Positions 5,334 through 12,022 of a stretch of DNA of 35,345 bases are shown piece after piece. This DNA comes from Candidatus Aminicenantota bacterium (lineage in GTDB: Bacteria > Acidobacteriota > Aminicenantia > UBA2199): NCBI GenBank assembly GCA_023135565.1, contig JAGLSW010000890.1, positions 1 to 35,345 of the forward strand. Direction: 5' to 3'. How positions within the stretch are numbered: the stretch's first letter is position 1; each line of letters starts with the position of its first letter. The notes beneath the pieces are model-generated. The model did not search any database. It was not told the origin of the DNA and saw nothing but the letters and a program-made list of their open reading frames with translations. The position numbers and the translations under genes were made by a program.

Positions 5334-7549
5334 AAAAAAATATTTTATTAGTGGAATATGCTTCAGCTTCTATCGATGCGATTAAAGAGGCTTTACTCCC
5401 GCCGGTATTTAATATCACGGCGGCAGACGAGGGGGAGGCGGCAAAGACTCTATTAAAAGATAGGAAATTCGACCTGGTTATTACCGCGGCCATGCTGCCT
5501 AAGTTTCATGGTTTTAGTCTCTCTTTACATGTGGCGAAGAATTACCCCGGCACAAAAGTGGTTATTATCAGCGGTATATATAAAGGAGAGGAAACCCGGC
5601 AGAAAGCGATTCACCAGTACAAAGCGGATGATTTTTTCGAAAAACCGATCAACAAAAAAGATTTCAAGAAAAAAATACTCGAAATCCTAAATATCACCGA
5701 AAAGGATATCCTGGGCGCCTTCGGCCAGGCCACTATAAAAATCCCCATCGTGGATACGGCGAAACTACCCACCCTGAAGAAAATAGGAGAAGATGGTAAA
5801 AAGTTAACCTCCGAAGATTTATTCGGGGATTTGATCAGCAGCGCCGGTAAGGAGAGCGATGAAGCAAAACAGGTGAAAAAAACGAAAGAGAGACCGGTTC
5901 CCGAAACCTTTAAAACCGTAGCTATTACCCCGGGTGCCATAGATTTGATGAAACCGGCGGCGAAAAAGAGACCGCCCGTTTTAGATACGCAGAAATTTAA
6001 TATCGATGTAGCCAGTTTAGTCAAACCCAAAGAAGAACCGAAAAAAGAAAATAAAAAATTCAAAAAAATCGAGGATGAGATTTCCAAAAAACCTGAAGAC
6101 ACCCTGACCGGTTTAGGGATTCCCCCTGAGAAAGTAAATGAGAGCTTTTCTACCCAGAAGATAGAGATAATCCCGGAAGCCGAAGTCAAAGAATTCGAGA
6201 AGAAATTAGATAAAGCCAGGGAGGAAAAGCATTTTGCCACTCAGAAGATCGAATTGCCCATAGAGCGGGCCACTGAGGAAAAAGATGTGGGTGATTATGA
6301 AATTATCGGTTTAATCGCCCGGGGCGGCATGGCGGAAATCTATAAAGCAAAGAAAAAAGGAGTGAAAGGTTTTGAGAAAATAATCGCCTTAAAGAAGATT
6401 CTATCCGGTTATGGAGAAGATGACAAATATATCGAAATGTTCGTGGATGAGGCAAAAATTGCCGCTGAGTTATCTCACCCCAATATCGTGCAGATATATG
6501 ATTTAGGGAAGAAGGATGATTTTTATTTCATTGCCATGGAGCATGTGTTGGGAAAAGACCTGCGCTTAATTTTAAGAAAATTGGCGGGATTAAAAAGGCC
6601 TTTCCCTGAAGAATTGGCTTTACATTTAATTTTGAAAGTATTGTCCGCATTAAATTACGCCCATTCAGCCAAAGACAGCAGCGGCAGAGCTTTAGAAATC
6701 GTGCATCGCGACGTGTCGCCGCCCAATATTTTGGTTTCCTTCAGCGGCGATGTAAAACTGACCGATTTCGGGGTATCCAAAGCCACCAACAAGATGCATG
6801 AAACCGTATCCGGCGCATTAAAAGGGAAATTATTATACATGTCCCCGGAACAGGCCAAAGGCGACAGCGCAGTGGATTACCGTTCCGATCTATATTCGGT
6901 AGGTATCATATTATTCGAATTAATAACCGGCAAAAAATTGTTTATAGACTCTTCCGATTTACTGGTTTTAAAGAAGGTCCAGGAAGGGGAAGTGATTATG
7001 CCCCGGGAAATAAAAAAAGACATCAACCCGGAACTTGAGAATATTATTTTAAAATCTCTTAATAAGAATAGGGATAGGCGGTATAATAATGCCGCGGACA
7101 TGATGAGAGACATCGAATCCTATTTAATAAAAAATTATGAACGTCAGCCCGCTGCCGTCCACCTTTCTCATTTCCTGCACGACACCTTCAAGGAAGAGAT
7201 CGACAAAGAGGATATTAAACCCGATTTGAAGCCCCTACCCTATAAGGTTAAAAGGATTGGTGAACCGGAAGCGGTGCGGGAAGAGGAAAGAGAAATAGTA
7301 GGATTGGATGATCTCCATATCCCTGTAGAGGACGAAGATAGGTTCGAACCTATCATAGAGATCGACTTAGACAAAGAGAAAGACGAAGACGAAGACGAAC
7401 CGCCGCCGAAACAAGTAAAACCGGCTGCTGCCGAGCGCCCGGTATTCAGCGAATTGGAAGAGTCCGGCAAAAAGAAGAATGTGTTGTTATGGGTAATACT
7501 GGCGGCTGCTGCGGCAGTTGTGTTATTTTTAATTATAAGTTTTATTTAA
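5330..7549 (+). CDS. Pseudo-receiver/Ser-Thr protein kinase fusion with C-terminal membrane anchor
   Basis: ATG 5330 is preferred over an in-frame TTG at 5318: it has GGAG 7 nt upstream, overlaps the previous stop, and begins with the normal receiver strand (KKNILLVE). Residues 1-115 form a receiver-like domain, but the phospho-Asp position is Ala (LVITAAMLPKFHGF) and the acidic pair is EYA, so phosphotransfer is unlikely. A charged linker (116-320) follows, with two TQKIE repeats that may be phospho-Thr sites. The PknB-type kinase domain starts with the glycine loop GLIARGGMAEIY (near 327) and has Lys in IIALKK. It also shows HRDVSPPNIL (catalytic Asp 461), DFG (479-481) and YMSPEQ, all intact. 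A strongly acidic stretch (DKEKDEDEDE) precedes a single terminal helix (about 717-738). There is no extracellular domain, so it is probably anchored with the kinase facing the cytoplasm. Confidence 0.92.
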   Translation: MKKNILLVEYASASIDAIKEALLPPVFNITAADEGEAAKTLLKDRKFDLVITAAMLPKFHGFSLSLHVAKNYPGTKVVIISGIYKGEETRQKAIHQYKADDFFEKPINKKDFKKKILEILNITEKDILGAFGQATIKIPIVDTAKLPTLKKIGEDGKKLTSEDLFGDLISSAGKESDEAKQVKKTKERPVPETFKTVAITPGAIDLMKPAAKKRPPVLDTQKFNIDVASLVKPKEEPKKENKKFKKIEDEISKKPEDTLTGLGIPPEKVNESFSTQKIEIIPEAEVKEFEKKLDKAREEKHFATQKIELPIERATEEKDVGDYEIIGLIARGGMAEIYKAKKKGVKGFEKIIALKKILSGYGEDDKYIEMFVDEAKIAAELSHPNIVQIYDLGKKDDFYFIAMEHVLGKDLRLILRKLAGLKRPFPEELALHLILKVLSALNYAHSAKDSSGRALEIVHRDVSPPNILVSFSGDVKLTDFGVSKATNKMHETVSGALKGKLLYMSPEQAKGDSAVDYRSDLYSVGIILFELITGKKLFIDSSDLLVLKKVQEGEVIMPREIKKDINPELENIILKSLNKNRDRRYNNAADMMRDIESYLIKNYERQPAAVHLSHFLHDTFKEEIDKEDIKPDLKPLPYKVKRIGEPEAVREEEREIVGLDDLHIPVEDEDRFEPIIEIDLDKEKDEDEDEPPPKQVKPAAAERPVFSELEESGKKKNVLLWVILAAAAAVVLFLIISFI

Positions 7550-7669
7550 CGGTAAAAACAGGATGTTTTTTTTTAAAAGGAAGTTCGGAAAAAAACCGGC
7601 TGAGGCCGCAGACTTGAATCGTGTGAAACATGTTTTTTTTTACCGCCATTTATGGCATAGGAGTAAGTC

Positions 7670-7897
7670 ATGGAAAAATTGACCGCTGAGTCGAAGGCAT
7701 TTTATGAAAATACATTGAAAGAATCTAAGAAACAGGTCGAGATCATCGATGCCAAAATCGAAGAAGAACTGGCCAGGGTAAAAGAGACGATTAATAGTTT
7801 CCAGGAACAGAAAAAAGCAGTCAGGCAGATTTATGACGGAGCGGCCCGGATACTTGGCTTGAAGAACGAATTTGAAGAGGAGGAGAAAGCATCTTAA
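7670..7897 (+). CDS. Small coiled-coil protein, hypothetical
   Basis: This 75-aa protein is very rich in Glu, Lys, Ala and Gln and is almost wholly helical, with heptad-like spacing over about residues 5-52 (SKKQVEIIDAKIEEELARVK). It has no signal or membrane segment and no recognised family. GGAG lies 7-8 nt before ATG 7670. The upstream 7550-7669 gap holds T-rich runs and a partly self-complementary CGGTAAAAACA / TGTTTTT...ACCG pair that might act as a terminator for the kinase gene. It lies 42 bp before folC and probably shares its transcript. The reading frame looks genuine, but no function can be given. Confidence 0.6.
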   Translation: MEKLTAESKAFYENTLKESKKQVEIIDAKIEEELARVKETINSFQEQKKAVRQIYDGAARILGLKNEFEEEEKAS

Positions 7898-7939
7898 TGA
7901 ATCTAAGTCCGCTGGACCGGGTGTTTTAATAGAGGCAAA

Positions 7940-9256
7940 ATGGATTACGAGGAAGCGCTTTTATATTTAAAGCAGGTACAACAGCAGGGAGCTAAGTTAG
8001 CGCTCTACAATATTCAAAAAATAATCGACAACCTACCTTTCGACATAGCCGGGATAAAATTTATCCAGGTAGCGGGAACCAACGGCAAAGGTTCCACTGC
8101 TCATTTTTTAACATCCATATTACAGGAAGCGGGAAAAAAAGTAGGGCTTTTTACTTCGCCCCACCTACAGGACATCAGGGAAAGGATTACTATCGATAAA
8201 AGTTGGATTCCCCGGCAGGATTTTGCCTCCTCTTTGACCCGGGTAAAAGAGATAGCGGAAAATCTCCTGCGCCGGGCAGCCATAGATAATATGCCCACTT
8301 TTTTCGAACATATATTCCTTACCGCCCTCTGTTATTTTTCCCGCCGGCAGGTGGATTTTGCCGTCCTCGAAGTAGGCTTAGGCGGCAGGCTGGACGCCAC
8401 CTCCACCATCACCCCCGAAGTCTCGGTTATCACCAATATATCCCTTGACCACACCAAAACCTTAGGCCGCCGCATCAGGGATATAGCCGCCGAGAAAGCC
8501 GGTATCATCAAACCCGGAGTTCCCGTGGTCTGCGGCTGCAGCGTGCACTCTATATCTAACCGTGTCATCGAGCAGGCCGCCCTTGAAAAAGGAGCGCCTT
8601 TTTTTAATGTACTGGACGGTAAAAACAGGCTGCAAACCGTTAAACAGAACGGTTGTTACCACTGCACCTATGCCGCCCGGGACAAGGAATATAAATTCAA
8701 GGTCTATTTAAACGGGGCGCACCAGGCCAAAAATGCAGCCGCGGCTGTCAAAGCCATCTACGTATTATCCGGGACAACGTCTCTACCTATACCGGAAGAA
8801 TGTATTTATGACGGGATCGCCAAAAATTTTGTTCCCGGCCGCATAGAGATATTAGACACTACCCCGCCCACCATCCTCGACGGCGGGCATAATATCGAAA
8901 GCATAAAAGCCTTAAGGAATTTTCTACAGCAAGAAAAAAAAAGTGACCTGACTTTGGTCTTCGGCGTCTTACGGGACAAAAAATACCGCCCTATGGTCTC
9001 CCTGCTGCTTCCTTTCGTTAAGAACGTTATCCTGACGGAGCCTGTATCTAACCGGGCCCTGCCGGCAGCGGAGTTAGGCGAAGTTTTCTCTCAAAAACAA
9101 GCTCGAGCAGGTTTAAATTTAAATATAAAAGTAAAGAAGAATCCCCGTGAAGCCATCGAAGAAGCATTTCGTTTCGAAGAGGACATCCTGGTAACAGGAT
9201 CGCTTTACCTGGCCGGGGTGATGAGAAATATTATAAGCGGAGGAAAAAATGGATGA
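7940..9256 (+). CDS. folC: Bifunctional folylpolyglutamate synthase/dihydrofolate synthase
   Basis: This 438-aa Mur-ligase-family protein has full family length. It adds glutamate to dihydropteroate (forming dihydrofolate) and to reduced folates in the cytosol, using ATP. Visible motifs in order are the P-loop VAGTNGKGST (about 44-53), LFTSPHLQDIRERI, the EVGLGGRLDAT metal/folate loop, ISLDHTKTLG, IAAEKAGIIK with the Lys typically carbamylated in this superfamily, and ILDGGHN at the start of the C-terminal domain. The ribosome site is weak (AGAGG). The gene ends inside the start of the next ORF (8-bp overlap), indicating an operon with the membrane protein downstream. Nothing appears damaged. 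Confidence 0.95.
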   Translation: MDYEEALLYLKQVQQQGAKLALYNIQKIIDNLPFDIAGIKFIQVAGTNGKGSTAHFLTSILQEAGKKVGLFTSPHLQDIRERITIDKSWIPRQDFASSLTRVKEIAENLLRRAAIDNMPTFFEHIFLTALCYFSRRQVDFAVLEVGLGGRLDATSTITPEVSVITNISLDHTKTLGRRIRDIAAEKAGIIKPGVPVVCGCSVHSISNRVIEQAALEKGAPFFNVLDGKNRLQTVKQNGCYHCTYAARDKEYKFKVYLNGAHQAKNAAAAVKAIYVLSGTTSLPIPEECIYDGIAKNFVPGRIEILDTTPPTILDGGHNIESIKALRNFLQQEKKSDLTLVFGVLRDKKYRPMVSLLLPFVKNVILTEPVSNRALPAAELGEVFSQKQARAGLNLNIKVKKNPREAIEEAFRFEEDILVTGSLYLAGVMRNIISGGKNG

Positions 9257-10652
9257 AAAAAAGTTTAGAGCAGTTGAAGCCAGACACAAAATCCTTAGCG
9301 GGCAGCACAAGCGAGGTGAAATCGATTCCGACACATTGAAGAAAGAGTTGAAAAAGATAATGCTCCAGGGTGAAGACGGAAAGTACTGGATGATAGGTGG
9401 AAAAACAGGCAAATGGTATGTATACGACGGCAAAGCCTGGAATGAGAAGTCCCCTTTTAAAGAACCGGCAGCCGCCCCTCCCCCACCCCCAGCCCCAGCC
9501 GCGTCATCCGCCCAGGAGCAGCGAGCCGGCAGTATCGAACCGGCAGTCCCCGCCTCCCGGGACACCGGCAGCGAGCCGGATTACAGCACCGTAGTGATGG
9601 ACCAATCGCCTATCAAACAGGAAGGGCGTATCGAACGGGATTTTAGCGCCATCCGGAACGACGCCTCAGGCGGAACAGACGCCGGCGCCGCTTCCGCCGC
9701 GGATGATGTTTTTGGAACAGCCGCAGGAGAAGGGAGCGGTGCAGTTATCGTGGATGCCATGCCCGCTGCCGGAGGCGCCGCAGGCAGCACCGGCACGGAT
9801 GATCTCTTCGGCGCAGGCGCTGGGGAAGCAAGCGGTGCAGTTATCGTGGATGCCATGGCCGCCTTAAAAAAAGAAGAAAGCAGCGCAGCCGCGGTCGAAA
9901 ATTTCAGCGCCGCCCAGGACAGCAGTTCTTTCGAAATCGAAGGTTTCGGTGATTCCCAGGATAATATCTCCGCCGGGGTGGATGCCTTTGCCGCCGGCCA
10001 GGAAGGCGGAGCGGAAGCAGCCGCTGTGATCGAAACAGGCAGGGCGGAAAGCACTACCATCGATCTCGATGGAGTTGAAGGAAGCGGTGAAGCAGCCGGG
10101 CTCGGTGGTTTTGAAGTGGTATCCACCCAGGAGGATGAGCTTGCCGCTGCAACCCCTGAAGCCGCAGGAGCAGGCGCTTTCGACCCCTCCCCCGCAGCGG
10201 GAGCCGCGGCCGGAACCTTCGCCGCAGCCATGGAAGACAGCAGTACTGTACGGGTAGACGCCATCCCCGCCGCGGCCCCCGGTCCGGTCAGGGATTACGA
10301 AGCGCAGCCGAAAGGAGCGCCCGTTACCGGGAAGTTCGACCGGGGAGACCAGTTGGTAATAAGTGCTGTCAATATGGTTTCCCTGATGTTTTTTTTAGGA
10401 GGTGTCGGTTTAATCATAGGGGTATTATTTGGTGCCACCTTCGGCATATTTACCGGGGTATTCGACAGCCTGATCGATCGATTTCCCGAGATGCTTAAGA
10501 ACGCCCAGGGTGGTTTGGCCGGAGGATTAATTTTCGCAGCCATAGGAGGAATCGCCGGTTTTATATTTTTCGGAATAATGGGCGCTGTCATGAGTACTGT
10601 TTACAACATTATCGCCTCTGTTTTCGGCGGCATCAGGGTGAAGATTAAATAA
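9249..10652 (+). CDS. Low-complexity Ala/Gly/acid-rich protein with two C-terminal membrane helices
   Basis: ATG 9249 lies 6 nt after GGAGG and overlaps folC by 8 bp. The first 75 residues form a small folded region ending in YWMIGGKTGKWYVYDGKAW, a Trp/Tyr/Gly-rich motif seen in several uncharacterised envelope-associated proteins. Residues about 75-365 are disordered and rich in Ala, Gly, Glu and Asp, with internal repeats: SGAVIVDAM occurs twice (about 90 bp apart) and VRVDAI once near 10250. Residues about 370-467 hold two Gly-rich hydrophobic segments and end in IIASVFGGIRVKIK, reminiscent of DUF3566-like membrane tails. It probably sits in the membrane with a long cytoplasmic disordered arm. 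The function is unknown. Confidence 0.72.
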   Translation: MDEKKFRAVEARHKILSGQHKRGEIDSDTLKKELKKIMLQGEDGKYWMIGGKTGKWYVYDGKAWNEKSPFKEPAAAPPPPPAPAASSAQEQRAGSIEPAVPASRDTGSEPDYSTVVMDQSPIKQEGRIERDFSAIRNDASGGTDAGAASAADDVFGTAAGEGSGAVIVDAMPAAGGAAGSTGTDDLFGAGAGEASGAVIVDAMAALKKEESSAAAVENFSAAQDSSSFEIEGFGDSQDNISAGVDAFAAGQEGGAEAAAVIETGRAESTTIDLDGVEGSGEAAGLGGFEVVSTQEDELAAATPEAAGAGAFDPSPAAGAAAGTFAAAMEDSSTVRVDAIPAAAPGPVRDYEAQPKGAPVTGKFDRGDQLVISAVNMVSLMFFLGGVGLIIGVLFGATFGIFTGVFDSLIDRFPEMLKNAQGGLAGGLIFAAIGGIAGFIFFGIMGAVMSTVYNIIASVFGGIRVKIK

Positions 10653-10663
10653 CAGCCGTTAGT

Positions 10664-10724
10664 ACAGCCTTCAGCGTTCGGCAATCAGCATTCAGCTTTG
10701 GGCATTCAGCCCCCAGCTAAAAGT
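10664..10724. repeat. CATTCAGC-type low-complexity intergenic repeat
   Basis: About 60 bp after the membrane-protein stop consist of degenerate TTCAGC/ATCAGC/CATTCAGC units. The same unit occurs inside the NRPS reading frame around 14568-14580. Confidence 0.7.
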
Positions 10725-10733
10725 ATACTGACG

Positions 10734-10778
10734 AACCCTGGAGGGTTGAAAGATATTCTCTGAATGGCGCGCAGCGCC
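10734..10778. repeat. Pair of short perfect hairpins
   Basis: AACCCT-GG-AGGGTT (10734-10747) and GGCGC-GCA-GCGCC (10766-10778) are perfect stem-loops just before the split repeat. They may belong to the same interspersed repeat family or serve as a transcription end for the folC operon, although no T-run follows directly. Confidence 0.5.
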
Positions 10779-10785
10779 TTAATAG

Positions 10786-10933
10786 AAGTTTTTGTCCAAC
10801 TTTTTTCAAAAAGCGGGCGGCGCCCGCAACTCATGAGGAGCCTGGAGACAGCATCTCCGACCACCTTGACCAAAAAGTTTGTTTTTTCAGCAAACTTTCA
10901 CGAAGTATTAGTAAAAAGTTGGCCGCCGGAGGC
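10786..10933. repeat. Split interspersed hairpin repeat, intergenic copy
   Basis: The left half (10786-10813, AAGTTTTTGTCCAAC... ending CAAAAAG) and right half (10913-10933, AAAAAGTTGGCCGCCGGAGG) together reproduce the compact element found inside the NRPS at 21131-21173. Here they are separated by 99 bp that contain a near-palindrome (GCGGGC-GGC-GCCCGC) and an 8-bp stem (10874-10881 with 10891-10898). The architecture suggests a nested insertion, or a longer parent repeat of which the NRPS copy is a deletion form. Confidence 0.75.
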
Positions 10934-10958
10934 GAATACGTAATAAATGGAAATTTTA

Positions 10959-11308
10959 TTAGAAATAAATTTTTACAAATTGGTTGTCTCGATATTTATC
11001 CCGCTGCTGGTATTTCTCCCCATATTTTTGCCTCTGAACAAAAAGAACAAAAAACGGGCTGTCCAACGGAACGACCTCAAACTCACCTTCGATAAGGAGC
11101 GCCGTATCGACAGCTTCCTGCTTTGCAAGTAATTCTTTTTTGACCGCTGCGCTTACAAACTCATTTAAGACCTGGATGCTTGTTACAGCGGATATTTTTT
11201 ACTTTTTATCAGCTCTACTGCACGTCTCTTCTTTCCTGTCTTACCTTTTTCAAAAGCGTAAATAAAAATATTCGTGTCGAAAAATAGTGACAGGTAATTA
11301 ATTTTCAC
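10959..11308 (-). pseudogene. Frameshifted, truncated PIN-domain toxin gene (VapC-like)
   Basis: Reading leftward from a GTG at 11308, the minus strand gives VKINYLSLFFDTNIFIYAFE, the hallmark PIN N-terminus with its first catalytic Asp, then KKRRAVELIKS. It stops at 11183-11185. A -1 shift in an A-run (about 11195-11202) continues the homology as ISAVTSIQVLNEFVSAAVKK and on to FEVVPLD near 11060, the normal middle of a PIN domain. The C-terminal half with the remaining catalytic acids is not recognisable. One missing A in the homopolymer explains the break. PIN toxins are metal-dependent RNases usually paired with an antitoxin; none is adjacent. The ends are approximate. Confidence 0.75.
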
Positions 11309-11345
11309 AAATTGAAAAAAATCCAAAACACCCGGCGGGGGGACG

Positions 11346-11410
11346 GCGGCCGCATCCTATGAGGGGCCTGGGAAATTCACTTTCGACCAGCTTGACCCAA
11401 ATTGTTTACG
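11346..11410. repeat. Second, degenerate copy of the intergenic repeat core
   Basis: From GCATCC at 11352, this stretch aligns with 10826-10885: TGAGG(A/G)GCCTGG, then CGACCA(C/G)CTTGACC and AAA-TTGT. It flanks the PIN pseudogene on the side opposite the first copy, in the same orientation. Confidence 0.6.
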
Positions 11411-12022
11411 GGTCCTGTTAAAAAGAAGAATAACGAAGGTCAGGTAAAGGTATTAAACCTTTATGATTTAGAAAGGAATAGGATAATCACTCTCGAAATT
11501 TAGAAAAAAACGAATCTTTTATGACACCTTTAAATGTCAGGACAAGATTTATCAAAATCCTTTTTTATAACTATAAGATCACTGTTTTCCTTTTCCTTTT
11601 CCTTTTGGTATTCATGGTTTAAATTTAGCGTTGAAGATCATGCCCAACCATCCGAATGGTAGAAAATGGATTTTTTTTTAACTAAATGGTTGACAGATTT
11701 TTAAATCTATGTTAACTTTTAAAATGTTTGTGAACTTTAGTACTGCGTTGAATCAAGATTGAATCAAGACGACAATCGGCTGCTGGCTGCCAATTAAAAC
11801 CGATCAGTAGTGAAATCTGTAATGACATCTAATAAAAGTTAGACTTCACACATGCACACTCAATGGCGGGAGCTTACCCCGGACATGGATGTTCGCCGGT
11901 TATGCTCCTCCGCTTCATTTTATCATTTCAAATAAATCCTTGTTGTTTTTACCGGTCCCTAAATGCGCCGCGAAATTGCAGCGCGACGGGGCTTTTTATC
12001 CCCACCGGACAAGGTGAAATAA
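11411..12022 (+). other. AT-rich NRPS upstream region, possible leader
   Basis: No convincing gene is present. Features seen: an inverted repeat TAAAGGT/ACCTTTA (11445-11463); a short stop-ended frame reading GQVKVLNLYDLERNRIITLE that may be a gene remnant; CCTTTT tandem units near 11588-11606; and a TTGACA box at 11690-11695 with a poor -10 (TAACTT, 17-bp spacing) beside the palindrome AGATTTTTAAATCT. Bases 11866-11925 contain GC-rich complementary segments (GCGGGAGC near 11867 against GCTCCTCCGC near 11911, with ACAT/ATGT inside), so a structured RNA leader is possible. The region ends with the NRPS ribosome site AAGGTGA (12011-12017). Confidence 0.45.

Noticed and set aside
10664-10724. 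Possible CRISPR array from repeated CATTCAGC-like units
   Set aside because: Units are short and degenerate without regular spacers, and no cas gene is present.
10947-11132. 61-codon + strand ORF with one hydrophobic segment
   Set aside because: It is antisense to the PIN-toxin remnant, its hydrophobic stretch is the reverse reading of that remnant, and GGAGG lies too far from the ATG.
11588-11606. CCTTTT tandem units
   Set aside because: A short simple-sequence run with no supporting context.
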